From Pseudomonas aylmerensis (GTDB lineage Bacteria; Pseudomonadota; Gammaproteobacteria; Pseudomonadales; Pseudomonadaceae), in NCBI RefSeq assembly GCF_001702265.1, contig NZ_MAUE01000023.1, positions 62,001-126,000 of the forward strand: DNA of 64,000 nucleotides. Direction: 5' to 3'. Made by a program: the position numbers and the translations under genes. Numbering within the stretch: position 1 is the first letter of the stretch; each line of letters starts with the position of its first letter. Below the pieces are notes generated by a model. The model was not told the origin of the DNA, did no database searches, and saw nothing but the letters and a program-made list of their open reading frames with translations. Below are positions 52,864 through 61,828 of the stretch, one piece after another.

Positions 52864-54111
52864 ATGCACACACAACGTATCTGGCTCGCCCTGTTGGGCG
52901 TGCCCCTTGCGGCGACGGCTGACGAGGGTGGTTTTTTCAAGGACTCGACGGCCACCCTGCAGGCCCGCAACTATTACTTCAGCCGCGACTTCTCCGACAT
53001 CGTCGGGGCCAATCGGCAATCGCGGGCCGAGGAGTGGGGCCAGGGCTTCATCCTCACTTACAAGTCCGGCTACACCCCAGGCCCCGTGGGCTTCGGCCTG
53101 GATGCGCTGGGCACCCTGGGCCTCAAGCTCGACAGCAGCCCGGACCGGGTCAATACCGGCTTGCTGCCGGTCAAGGACGATGGCCGCGCCGCCGACGAGT
53201 ACAGCCGCCTGGGGCTGACCTTCAAGGCGCGGCTGTCCAACACCGAATTGAAGGTCGGCGAGCTGCAGCCCAACCTGCCAGTGCTGGCCTTCAGCGACAT
53301 CCGCCTGCTGCCCCCGAGTTACCAGGGCGTGGGCATCAGCTCCAGCGAGATCAACGGCCTGGCGTTGCAGGCCGGCCACTTGAGCACCACAAGCCTGCGC
53401 AACGAGGCGGGTGACGAAAAGATGATCGCCATGCTCGGCCATGTACCGCAGCGCGGGGCCGAGAGTGATACCTTCAACTACGTGGGCGGCGACTATGCCT
53501 TCAACAGCAAGCGCACCAGCGTCAGTTATTGGCACGGGCAGTTGAAGGACATCTACGCCCAGGATTTCATCGGCCTCAAGCACAGCCAGCCGCTTGGCAC
53601 CTGGGTACTGGGCGCCAATCTTGGCTATTACACTGCGCGCGAAGACGGCGACCGGTTGCTCGGCAAGATCGACAACCAGGCGTTTTTCTCGCTGTTGTCG
53701 GCCAAGCGCGGCGCGCACACGGTCTATGTGGGTTACCAAGCGATGTACGGCGACAGCGCTTTTCCGCGCGTCTTCGCCAACATCAGCCCGCTGGGCAACG
53801 AGGTGCCGACCTATGAGTTCGCCTACACCGACGAGCGCTCGTGGCAAGTGCGCTACGACTACGATTTTGCCGCGCTGGGCCTGCCGGGACTGACCACCAC
53901 CGTGCGCTACATCACCGGCGACAACGTAAAGACCGGTGCCGGCTACGAGGGCAAGGACCGCGAGCGCGACCTCGACATCGGGTACGCCGTGCAAAGTGGC
54001 GTGCTGAGCGGCCTGGGCATCCGCATCCGCAATGTGATGGCGCGCTCCAACTACCGCAGCGACATCGATGAGAACCGGCTGATCCTCAGTTACACCTGGA
54101 AGCTGCTCTAG
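52864..54111 (+). CDS. benF: OprD-family porin, BenF-like
   Basis: A 415-residue OprD-family outer-membrane porin. A short signal (cleavage near ATA-DEG, about 19) is followed by the family opening FFKDSTATLQARNYYFSRDF and a C-terminal beta-strand NRLILSYTWKLL. Placed 42 bp after benK, it fits the benzoate-specific channel BenF. Its 3' end overlaps that of the convergent DUF2790 gene by 4 bp (shared CTAG). Confidence 0.88.
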   Translation: MHTQRIWLALLGVPLAATADEGGFFKDSTATLQARNYYFSRDFSDIVGANRQSRAEEWGQGFILTYKSGYTPGPVGFGLDALGTLGLKLDSSPDRVNTGLLPVKDDGRAADEYSRLGLTFKARLSNTELKVGELQPNLPVLAFSDIRLLPPSYQGVGISSSEINGLALQAGHLSTTSLRNEAGDEKMIAMLGHVPQRGAESDTFNYVGGDYAFNSKRTSVSYWHGQLKDIYAQDFIGLKHSQPLGTWVLGANLGYYTAREDGDRLLGKIDNQAFFSLLSAKRGAHTVYVGYQAMYGDSAFPRVFANISPLGNEVPTYEFAYTDERSWQVRYDYDFAALGLPGLTTTVRYITGDNVKTGAGYEGKDRERDLDIGYAVQSGVLSGLGIRIRNVMARSNYRSDIDENRLILSYTWKLL

Positions 54112-54332
54112 ACGCCGCCCTGGCAGGTGCCCATCACGCTGTATTTGAGCGTGTGGCTGACGCCCTGGCTGTCGAGATACACCAGGGTCGCGGGCTCGAC
54201 CTGGCAACTGCCGGGCACCGCCGTGACGGAAACAATCTGCTGGATATCCAGCCCCTGGCTGTCATTGCCGCCGGCGGCGAAAGCGCCGGTGGCGGTGAGC
54301 AGCAAAGCAACGCCGAGCAATTGAATTTTCAT
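54108..54332 (-). CDS. Small exported DUF2790 protein
   Basis: A 74-residue protein with a signal peptide (cleavage after AFA, about 19). The mature domain is of the DUF2790 type common in Pseudomonas, with two cysteines (GSCQVEP and MGTCQGG) that could form a disulfide. Start ATG 54332 (MKIQLLG) is preferred over 54350. It is divergent from a LysR gene. Function unknown. Confidence 0.8.
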   Translation of the reverse strand: MKIQLLGVALLLTATGAFAAGGNDSQGLDIQQIVSVTAVPGSCQVEPATLVYLDSQGVSHTLKYSVMGTCQGGV

Positions 54333-54414
54333 GGTGTCGTCCTCTATCAACAGGCTCCAGTGTAGTGGCTGCAGCGCCGTATTAAAGACAGGAACCGGTA
54401 AATGACCCGTACGT

Positions 54415-54427
54415 ATTGCGTAGCAAT
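54415..54427. promoter_or_regulatory. Possible LysR operator
   Basis: ATTGC-gta-GCAAT is a perfect inverted repeat in the divergent interval between the DUF2790 gene and lysR, 15 bp before the regulator ATG. The regulator match is inferred from position only. Confidence 0.35.
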
Positions 54428-54442
54428 CAAGGCCCGACGCTG

Positions 54443-55378
54443 ATGGACGTGTTCAATGGCATGCGGGTGTTTGTGCAGGTGGTCGACAGTGGCAGCTTCG
54501 CGGCGGCGGCAGAGGTGTTGAGCCTCTCCGGCGCGCATGTCTCACGTTTGATCGCCGACCTGGAGCAGCACCTGCAGACGCGCCTGCTGCAGCGCACCAC
54601 CCGGCGCCTGAGCCTGACCGAGTCGGGCGAGCGTTTCCTGCTGCGCTGTCGCGGCATCCTCGACGACATCCGGGACGCCAGCGCCGAAGCCAGCGGCGCC
54701 CACCTCAACCCGCGCGGACGCCTGCGCGTGCACTGCATGAGCGGGCTGGGCGTGCTGATCACCCCGCTGATCGCACGCTACAGCGAGCTTCACCCGCAGG
54801 TGTCGATGGAACTGAGCTTGTCCCAGCACACCCCCGATCCGCTCGAGGAGGGGCATGATGTGGTGATCTCCATCGCCCACGCGCTGCCGGATTCGGCCTT
54901 CGTCAGCCAGACCATCGGCCAGCTGTTCAGCGTGCCGTGCGCAGCGGCCCGTTACCTGGCAAACCATGGCGTGCCCGACCATCCCGGGCAACTGCTGCAA
55001 CACCGGCGCCTGCACCTGCAGGATTTTCAGGAAGATGAGTGGCGCTTCCAGGGCGAGGCGGGAGACCTCAGCGTTCCCCCCGGCACAGCCTTCCGGACCA
55101 ACGTGGCCGACGCCATGGTCAAGGCGACGCAAGAGGGCATGGGCATCAGCCTGTTGCCGTTCTTCAGCGCTGCCCCGGCCTTGCAGGACGGCTCGCTGCT
55201 ACGCCTGCTGCCGGATTATCGGCTGCGTGAGCGCACTATCTTCGCGGTGCACCCCTCGCGGCGCTTTCTGGACGCCAAGGTGCGCACGTGGGTGACGTTT
55301 TTGCAGGCCAGCCTGCCGGCGTTGTTGGCCGAGTACGTCGGGGTGGTGGAACAACCGGGGCATTGGGCGCCGCGTTGA
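54443..55378 (+). CDS. LysR-family regulator (CrgA-like group)
   Basis: A 311-residue LysR regulator. The HTH is in SGSFAAAAEVLSLSGAHVSRLIADLEQHL, followed by a PBP-type effector domain. ATG 54443 (MDVFNGMRVF) fits the usual short N-terminus; an in-frame GTG-like extension from 54416 is less likely. Divergent from the DUF2790 gene; targets unknown. The 3' end faces the P450 gene, 26 bp away. Confidence 0.88.
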   Translation: MDVFNGMRVFVQVVDSGSFAAAAEVLSLSGAHVSRLIADLEQHLQTRLLQRTTRRLSLTESGERFLLRCRGILDDIRDASAEASGAHLNPRGRLRVHCMSGLGVLITPLIARYSELHPQVSMELSLSQHTPDPLEEGHDVVISIAHALPDSAFVSQTIGQLFSVPCAAARYLANHGVPDHPGQLLQHRRLHLQDFQEDEWRFQGEAGDLSVPPGTAFRTNVADAMVKATQEGMGISLLPFFSAAPALQDGSLLRLLPDYRLRERTIFAVHPSRRFLDAKVRTWVTFLQASLPALLAEYVGVVEQPGHWAPR

Positions 55379-55404
55379 TCTCGCGGCCTGAGCTAACCCT
55401 GCGA

Positions 55405-56547
55405 TCATCGCTGGGTGTCCCGATCACCATGGAACCTGGGAATGCGACCATTGAGGGAGGGCAGATACCGCCAGCGAAAAGCACCCACAGACGCGGCTGG
55501 CTGTCGGCGCAGCCATGCCGAGACCGCCTCGGCGGCGATCGCCAAGGCAAGCGACTGGCCTGGACATTGATGTCTTCCCGCGCCAAAGCTGAAGGTTCGT
55601 CGCTGGGTTCGTTCGAGCAAGCAGCGATCGGGTTCCGGGTTCGCGCCGGGATCCCGGTTGGCTGAGGCGAGCAATAGGAGAACGGTATCGCCGGGCGCCA
55701 GTACGTTGCCCTCGATATTGCATTGCTGGGTGACGAATCGCCGGGTGTTTTGCACCGGTGAGTCGTAGCGCGCCACTTCTGCCACCAGGTCTGCAACCTG
55801 CTGCCCGCCTTCAAGCAGTCCAGGCTCACGATGCAGCGCCACGAGGCTGTTGCCGATCAAGCCTGCGCTGGCTTCACAGGTCTGTGACAACAGGCCGATC
55901 AGGTTGGCGATCAATGCCTCGCGGTCTCTCCAGGCGGTGGCTGCGCAAGCGCTTTGGACGTGGCTCAGGAAGCGGCTACTGTCATTGGCGTCGCTCAGCA
56001 GCGCGCTGAATAATTGCCTGAGTCGAGTCGCCGCGCCATGGGCGCTGTCGAGTTGAATGTCGTCGCTCAGGGGCGACAGGCAGGCAACAAAATCCCGCGT
56101 CAGCCTTGCGACGTCCTGTAGGTGGCTGGGTGGGAAGCCTATCAGCGCTGCAATGACGCACACCGGTACGGTGAACATCAATTCATCCAGGTGCTCGACG
56201 GGGAGGGTCTCGACCAGGCGTGCCACGAGGCCTGCGATGCGTTCTGTCTCGACAGCGACCAACGCCGGTTCGATGGCCATCCTCGGGCACATGTGCTGCG
56301 GGCCCTCGTTCATGCGCATCAAGCGAGCGAAAATCATCCCCGCGGCGCCTTGCGCAATGGCCGCGGGAACCGGCTCGTCCGGCGGACGCACCCGACAGTC
56401 GGGATGCCCCAGGAGGGCGTCGACCGCGCTGGCACTACTTGCAATCCATAACCGAAGGTCGGTATCGAAGTACAGCCCACCTTGTCGCCTGAGGCAGGCG
56501 TAATAAGGGTAGGGATCGGCATGGGTTGCGGCTTCAAAAGGCGTCAT
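55405..56547 (-). CDS. Cytochrome P450 with atypical I-helix
   Basis: A 380-residue soluble bacterial P450 (CYP). The haem-thiolate motif is FSFGAGRHQCPGQSLA, and the ExxR of the K-helix is EVARYDSP. The I-helix reads LLSQTCEASAGLIGN, where most P450s have A/G-G-x-D/E-T-T. The acidic Glu is kept, but the conserved Thr positions read Ala-Ser. ATG 56547 follows AGGA by 8 nt; a GTG at 56565 adds six residues. It is divergent from an ArsR-type regulator 74 bp away. No ferredoxin gene adjoins it; the substrate is unknown. Confidence 0.85.
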   Translation of the reverse strand: MTPFEAATHADPYPYYACLRRQGGLYFDTDLRLWIASSASAVDALLGHPDCRVRPPDEPVPAAIAQGAAGMIFARLMRMNEGPQHMCPRMAIEPALVAVETERIAGLVARLVETLPVEHLDELMFTVPVCVIAALIGFPPSHLQDVARLTRDFVACLSPLSDDIQLDSAHGAATRLRQLFSALLSDANDSSRFLSHVQSACAATAWRDREALIANLIGLLSQTCEASAGLIGNSLVALHREPGLLEGGQQVADLVAEVARYDSPVQNTRRFVTQQCNIEGNVLAPGDTVLLLLASANRDPGANPEPDRCLLERTQRRTFSFGAGRHQCPGQSLALAIAAEAVSAWLRRQPAASVGAFRWRYLPSLNGRIPRFHGDRDTQR

Positions 56548-56621
56548 TCCTGGAGTCCTGTTCACAAAGAACGGCTACTATCGAACACCTTTCATGCCGA
56601 CGATTCGCTCAGGAACGAAAT

Positions 56622-57389
56622 ATGGATGCCCAAGGCAATGACAGCGCGATTTCTCGGGTAGCCGGTGCCATTGCCGAGCCTGCGAGGACTAAAATGCTGT
56701 GTGCGCTGATGGATGGCCACGCACGTACCAGTACCGAAATGGCGGTTATCGCCGACGTGAGTGCATCCACGGCGAGTGCGCATCTGGTACGGCTCAAAGA
56801 CGCCGGCTTGGTAAGGCTGCACACGCAGGGTCGGCATCGCTACTACAGCCTGGCGGACGTGCAGGTGGCCCAGGCGATCGAGGCCCTCATGGTGATCAGC
56901 CAAAACGCGGACACGCGCTACGTTTCCACGACCCCGAGCCGATTGCAGTTCGCGCGTACCTGTTATGACCACATGGCAGGATCATTGGCCGTGCAGCTGC
57001 ACGACCACTTCATCGCGTCAGGCTGGCTGACCGTGGCGGTTGCCGGGGACGTCCTGTATCAGCTCACGGCGAGCGGCGAAACCGCCATGACGGGGTTGGG
57101 TATCGAGGTGGAAAAGGCCAGGGCCCAGCGACGTCGTTTCGCGTGTTCATGCCTGGACTGGAGCATGCGCCGCCCTCATCTGGCGGGGGCGCTCGGCGCG
57201 GCTTTCCTGCAGATGCTCCTGAGCCGCCAGTGGGTTATTCAAGACCTCGACAGTCGCGCACTTGGATTGACAGCCAAGGGGCGGGAAGCGCTGTCTGGCC
57301 GGTTCGGGATCACGCTTGAAAGCCCACAGGTGCAGGGATCAGTGCAGCGAAAGATCAACCGATCCGCCGAACTGGCCTATGACGGCTGA
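56622..57389 (+). CDS. ArsR/SmtB-family regulator with C-terminal extension
   Basis: A 255-residue protein whose first 100 residues form an ArsR-type winged helix (SASTASAHLVRLKDAGLVRLHTQGRHRYYSL). The remaining 150 residues, with CSCLDWSMRRPHLAGALGAA, resemble the extended ArsR regulators of Pseudomonas rather than short metal sensors. ATG 56622 has AGGAA just upstream. Divergent from the P450 gene, so it likely controls it. The effector is unknown. Confidence 0.82.
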   Translation: MDAQGNDSAISRVAGAIAEPARTKMLCALMDGHARTSTEMAVIADVSASTASAHLVRLKDAGLVRLHTQGRHRYYSLADVQVAQAIEALMVISQNADTRYVSTTPSRLQFARTCYDHMAGSLAVQLHDHFIASGWLTVAVAGDVLYQLTASGETAMTGLGIEVEKARAQRRRFACSCLDWSMRRPHLAGALGAAFLQMLLSRQWVIQDLDSRALGLTAKGREALSGRFGITLESPQVQGSVQRKINRSAELAYDG

Positions 57390-57496
57390 CGGATACGTGT
57401 CGGGAAAGCAGCCTCTGCGTGTTCGCTGAGTATGGGCACTTTGCCGGTGACTTCGGCGCGTGGCTGGTTGTTCGTGCCGTGTCCATGGCCGCCACC

Positions 57497-58078
57497 TCAG
57501 AGATGCTCGATCACCATCACCGCAGTAGTGTCGGCCTCAAGCGCTTCGAACACGTGAGGCGCATTCGCCAGGTAGCTTATGTAGTCGCCCGCGTTCAGCA
57601 ACACCGGTCCGTCTGCCGGGCCGATGCGGGCACTGCCACTGCACAGCACCACGTGCTCTACGGTGCCTGCCGGGTGAGGCTGGGACAGGCGGACTTCGCC
57701 AGGCTGTACCTTCAACCGGTAGAGGTCGCGCCGCACTCCGGCCGGGCAGTCGGCAAGCAGTGTCGCGGCATAATTGGCCGTCTCGGCATACGTCGTCATG
57801 CCCTCGTTGGCGCGGATCACCCGCAGGGTTTGCTGGGGTTGCTCGAAGAAGCGAGTGACTTGCAGGCCCATCGCCATCGCCAGCGACCACAAGGTTTCGA
57901 TGCTGGGATTACCGATTCCCGACTCCAATTGAGACAAGGTCGATTTCGCCACCCCGGCGCGCTTCGCCAATTCGGTCAAGGACAGCCCGGCGGCCAGGCG
58001 TTCGCGCTTGATTGAAAGCGCCAGCAGATCGATTCGGCTGGGATTATGGCTCATGGGGCTGTTCGTTATGTCAGTCAT
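57497..58078 (-). CDS. XRE-cupin regulator
   Basis: A 193-residue protein with an N-terminal XRE HTH (LSLTELAKRAGVAKSTLSQLESG) and a C-terminal cupin sensor domain (about 105-190; GTVEHVVLCSG, LNAGDYISY). Such regulators often repress an adjacent exporter or catabolic gene. It is divergent from an EamA transporter, and the interval between them holds a repeated 10-mer. ATG 58078 is used; a second Met lies eight residues in. Confidence 0.88.
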   Translation of the reverse strand: MTDITNSPMSHNPSRIDLLALSIKRERLAAGLSLTELAKRAGVAKSTLSQLESGIGNPSIETLWSLAMAMGLQVTRFFEQPQQTLRVIRANEGMTTYAETANYAATLLADCPAGVRRDLYRLKVQPGEVRLSQPHPAGTVEHVVLCSGSARIGPADGPVLLNAGDYISYLANAPHVFEALEADTTAVMVIEHL

Positions 58079-58105
58079 TTGTTCTTCAAATCATCCGATT
58101 GCGAA

Positions 58106-58155
58106 TTGACGCTCTGGGTTAGCGTGTTCATTATAGTGGTCGTTAGTTCATTATA
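58106..58155 (+). promoter_or_regulatory. EamA promoter with repeated operator half-sites
   Basis: TTGACG (58106-58111), 17 nt, then CATTAT (58129-58134) make a plausible sigma70 promoter toward the EamA gene. GTTCATTATA occurs twice, at 58126-58135 and 58146-58155, 20 bp apart and overlapping the -10. It is probably the XRE-cupin binding site. Confidence 0.6.
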
Positions 58156-58231
58156 AAGTTCTATTTGTCGAACTCTCCCGCGAACGGCGGCCTGGGTCAC
58201 GGCAATGTCGACAGCAAGGAAGCCGAGAGTG

Positions 58232-59152
58232 ATGAAGGCGCAAACCCGTGGGACGTTCGAAATGATTTCGGCCATGCTGATCTCCGGCACGGTGGGCTGG
58301 TTCGTCATCATGTCGGGGCAGAGCCCGCAGGCCGTGGTGTTCTGGCGTTGCGTGTTCGGCGCGTTGGCGATGTTGGTCGCGTGCCTGATGCTGGGGGTGC
58401 TGCGTCGCCCGCTGATCACTGCCCGGCAGTTCATTTGGGTGTGCCTGGGCGGGGTGGCGCTGATGCTCAACTGGGTGCTGCTGTTCAGTGCCTACCAGCA
58501 TGCGTCAATCGCCATTGCCACGGTGGTCTACCATGTCCAGCCGTTTATGCTGGTCGGTCTGGGGGCGCTGTTTTACGCCGAACGCCTCAGCATCGCCAAG
58601 CTCGGCTGGCTGCTGGTGGCCTTCGTCGGCCTGATGCTGATCGTGTTCGCCAAGGGCGGCGGGCAGGCCAGCGGCGCCGACTACCTGCTGGGCGTCTGCC
58701 TGGCGCTGTCTTCCGCCTTCTTCTACGCGGTGGCAGCAGCGATCACCAAGCGCCTCAAGGAGGTGCCCGCGCACCTGATCGTGCTGATCCAGATGGTGGT
58801 CGGCGTGCTGGTGCTGGCCCCATTCGTGGACTTCGACAGGGTCGACACGGTCGGGGATGCCTGGATTTACTTGATCATTATCGGCGTGGTTCATACCGGG
58901 CTGATGTCGACGCTGCTCTACAGCGCCATCCAGAAAATCCCCACGGCCCTGGTCGGGGCTCTGTCATTCATCTACCCGATCGCCGCCATCCTGGTCGACT
59001 GGGTGGCCTTCGCGCATCCGCTCAGCAGCCTGCAAGTGATTGGCGCGAGCGCCATTCTGCTGGCGGCGGCGGGCATGAACTTCGGTTGGTCACTGCGCCG
59101 TCCCGGGCCGCAGATAATCGCGCTGACTGACCGCCGTGGTCGCCAGGATTGA
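58232..59152 (+). CDS. EamA/DMT-family transporter
   Basis: A 306-residue drug/metabolite transporter with ten hydrophobic helices in two EamA repeats (first about 10-140, second about 150-285; LGALFYAERLSIAKLGWLLV and SFIYPIAAILVDWVAF). ATG 58232 (MKAQTRGTFEM) is preferred over 58205 because related exporters begin this way and GAGAG precedes it. It is probably an exporter under control of the divergent XRE-cupin protein. Confidence 0.85.
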   Translation: MKAQTRGTFEMISAMLISGTVGWFVIMSGQSPQAVVFWRCVFGALAMLVACLMLGVLRRPLITARQFIWVCLGGVALMLNWVLLFSAYQHASIAIATVVYHVQPFMLVGLGALFYAERLSIAKLGWLLVAFVGLMLIVFAKGGGQASGADYLLGVCLALSSAFFYAVAAAITKRLKEVPAHLIVLIQMVVGVLVLAPFVDFDRVDTVGDAWIYLIIIGVVHTGLMSTLLYSAIQKIPTALVGALSFIYPIAAILVDWVAFAHPLSSLQVIGASAILLAAAGMNFGWSLRRPGPQIIALTDRRGRQD

Positions 59153-59393
59153 CTTGGGCGATGTTTCAACTCGGTCACCTGTGGCTGGTGTGGCAGGCGC
59201 TGTCATATGACGTTGAGGGTTGGCATACGCTGCTGGTCGCCACTCACTTATCTGAGCAGCAGTGCCTGGCGCTGTTTTGTGGGCCGTTGTGAGCGCTCGG
59301 CCGCTTTTTGCCGCCTTTTGCCCCTCCCACCGACAGCATCCTATTCGACTAAACTCCAGCCGAGCTGCTCCTGACAGCGCCTGGTGAGACTCG

Positions 59394-60590
59394 ATGATTG
59401 CCCATACCCCCACGCTTTTTGCCTGCGTCGCCTTAGTGGCGACGATCATGGCGTTTTGTCTGATACTGGTCGGCCAGTTCAACCAGCGTGACGGCTTGCT
59501 GACCATTGGCTTCGGTTTGCTCGCACATGCCCTGGCTTACGTGGGATACACCTTGTACGGGCACGCGCCGTTGTGGTTGACCTATGGGGCGGCGAACACT
59601 TTGCTGGCGGTTGCGCTGGCGTTCTACGGGGCCAGCGTATTTCGAATTGTCGAGTTGCCCGTCTCCTGGTGGCGGATATTTGCACCCGCTGCACTCATGC
59701 TCGTATTGATGGCAAGTTTGATCGACACGCTGGAGCCGCGAATGCTCGCGGCCACGTTGGTGTTGATGGTGCAGTGCGCCTTGATCATTTATTGGACGCG
59801 GCGCTACATCCCGGCTCAGGGGCGTGCGCGTATGCTGTTGATCATCGGATCGAGCATCAGCTTGATCGGATTGGGCATGCGCGTCGTCGCGATCATCGGC
59901 GGCGGGGCTGCCGAGATGCGCTACGACGTCAGCAACCTCAAGCAAACCATTTCAGTCAGCATCGGCACGTTCACCGCCATGATGATTTCCCTGGGACTGG
60001 TGCTGCTGGCCAAAGAGCGCAGTGAATCGCTATTCCAGCGCCTGGCGTTAAGAGACGTACTGACCGGCATTCTCAATCGCCGGGCGGTCCTCGAGCAGTT
60101 TTCCAAAGAATTGGAGCGCGCGCGTCGAGATGCGTCCTACCTGGCGGTGGCGATGGTCGACATCGACCATTTCAAGCAGATCAATGACGTGCATGGACAC
60201 CTGGCGGGTGATGAAGTGATTTGCCATTGCGTCAACCACCTCACCCAACGCATTCGTGAATCCGACAGTATCGGTCGTTATGGTGGCGAGGAGTTTCTGG
60301 TGCTGCTTCCCCGCACCAGCCCCGAAAACGCCATGGCCGTTCTGGACGCGTTGCGCGCATCGGTGGCGGAGTCGCCGGCGCGGTTTGGCGAGGCAATCAT
60401 CTCACTGCGCATCAGTATCGGTGTTTGCTGCGTAGTGCCAGACGAACGTGACACCACGGCGAGCCTGCTTGCCCGTGCGGATGCCGCTCTTTATGAAGCC
60501 AAGGGCCTGGGGCGCAATACATTGTGTTTGGCAGCGCCACATGTGCATCAGAGTACAACCACGTCCATTTATAGCATTGAGCCCAGGTAA
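59394..60590 (+). CDS. Membrane-bound diguanylate cyclase (GGDEF)
   Basis: A 398-residue protein. The first 200 residues hold about six transmembrane helices of an uncharacterised sensor region. The GGDEF domain follows, with DVLTGILNRRA, DIDHFKQIND and the active-site YGGEEF. An RxxD inhibitory site (RESD) lies five residues before GGEEF, so product feedback is likely. It makes c-di-GMP at the inner membrane. Monocistronic; the signal sensed is unknown. Confidence 0.92.
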   Translation: MIAHTPTLFACVALVATIMAFCLILVGQFNQRDGLLTIGFGLLAHALAYVGYTLYGHAPLWLTYGAANTLLAVALAFYGASVFRIVELPVSWWRIFAPAALMLVLMASLIDTLEPRMLAATLVLMVQCALIIYWTRRYIPAQGRARMLLIIGSSISLIGLGMRVVAIIGGGAAEMRYDVSNLKQTISVSIGTFTAMMISLGLVLLAKERSESLFQRLALRDVLTGILNRRAVLEQFSKELERARRDASYLAVAMVDIDHFKQINDVHGHLAGDEVICHCVNHLTQRIRESDSIGRYGGEEFLVLLPRTSPENAMAVLDALRASVAESPARFGEAIISLRISIGVCCVVPDERDTTASLLARADAALYEAKGLGRNTLCLAAPHVHQSTTTSIYSIEPR

Positions 60591-60973
60591 AACGCTTGGC
60601 ACCGGCGGTGGTGATCGGCATGGGTTATCTGAGCGGGCGGGCGCATTGCGCCGCGCTGCCTTGATCAGCTTTGTTGAACGCCCTTGTACCACTCACTACG
60701 ACGTACCTATATCCAAGTAGCCATGAATCGTTATCGTGGTGAGGCGGTTTGAGCACTATAACTTCAGCGATGACAGGGACATCAATTAGCTAATAAAACC
60801 ATCGACCTCGTATTGCTCCAGTGATCGTTTAATTGAGCAATACATTTCTTGGCAAAGTACACGGCGGCCCTTTTTAACTTGTCTCGCTGTTCAGTGACTA
60901 CTGATTTTACTCAATACCAAAGGTGGGCCTGAGGCCCGTGGGTCCTCGAACTGTCCGGGATTGAATAGGGGAA
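60591..60973. other. 383-bp intergenic region, no gene seen
   Basis: No convincing coding sequence is seen; a 96-residue minus-strand frame at 60402-60692 overlaps the GGDEF gene and looks spurious. The middle (about 60700-60920) is visibly AT-richer than the rest of the window. A GGGCC-TGA-GGCCC hairpin lies at 60925-60937, without a T run. Confidence 0.5.
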
Positions 60974-61651
60974 TTAGGGTTGTTCGCGAACCTGCATCCA
61001 GTCGAAAAAATCTTCGGATGCAAAGCCGACGCTGCAGTTGGCGTCGAACCGCTCGTTGATTCTGATGAGAGTCATCCGCTGAGCTTCTTGAGGTGAGGTT
61101 GGGAAGAAAGCTCCACCAGGTTCGCTGTGCATGAAAAAATCGCCGAGCTTGGCTCCGCAGTTTTCGCAGTGATTCATCAGATAACGGCTGCCCACTGTTT
61201 TGCTATAGGCCTGCTTGAATTTGTTGGTGAAGTGATGGATCTGCTTCGTGACCAAGGGAGAGAGGCTGGCGACGTTGGAGACCGTTCCGCGATATCCATG
61301 GCACTTCCATTCGCCGAGGTTGCTTGTGAGCGCGAAATCTTCGTCCTCATCCTCGTAGTAATCGAACTCTTCGTGTTGCTCGGGCAGCTTGAACGCAAAC
61401 ACGCGGGTCAAATTAGAGCAGCCCCAGCAGTCTGACACTGACTCTATGACGTAGTAATAAGGTGCTCTGACACTAAATTCGGGGCCGTGCTCCCACTCTG
61501 CGTGCTCTGTTACGGGCAGCCATTGAGCCAAGGGAGCGATCTCGACACCCTCGGGGATGTACCAAGTCTTCAGGCTCGGGTCCCACCTGGCACCGAGTGA
61601 TTTCGCTTCATCTTTTTCTGAGAAGGGGACTTTCAGATCAATCCTTGCCAT
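60974..61651 (-). CDS. DUF5710-type protein with zinc-finger-like cysteines
   Basis: A 225-residue protein. The N-terminal 40 residues (DLKVPFSEKDEAKSLGARWDP, ending KTWYIPEG) match the DUF5710 module, found in plasmid primases and assorted bacterial proteins. Two Cys pairs (CWGC at about 75-78, CENC at about 163-166) could form one zinc site. An acidic stretch (YYEDEDEDF) lies between them. Base composition is lower in GC than neighbouring genes, suggesting transfer. Function unknown. Confidence 0.7.
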   Translation of the reverse strand: MARIDLKVPFSEKDEAKSLGARWDPSLKTWYIPEGVEIAPLAQWLPVTEHAEWEHGPEFSVRAPYYYVIESVSDCWGCSNLTRVFAFKLPEQHEEFDYYEDEDEDFALTSNLGEWKCHGYRGTVSNVASLSPLVTKQIHHFTNKFKQAYSKTVGSRYLMNHCENCGAKLGDFFMHSEPGGAFFPTSPQEAQRMTLIRINERFDANCSVGFASEDFFDWMQVREQP

Positions 61652-61828
61652 TTCCGTATCCGTACGTATTGCTGAGTAAGCGCCAGATCACATGCTAGAA
61701 CCTTCTGGTGCTTTTGGGGATATTCGAATTCTAAAAACATGGCGACAAAGTTTTGTCGACTTGAATGATGTGCTGCATGGGATAACTCCTTCGTTGCTGA
61801 ACGGACGCCAGCTTTAACCTGAAGCGAC

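Noticed and set aside
52303..54207. 634-residue minus-strand frame opposite benK and benF
   Set aside because: Antisense to two well-supported genes, with no start signal or family resemblance.
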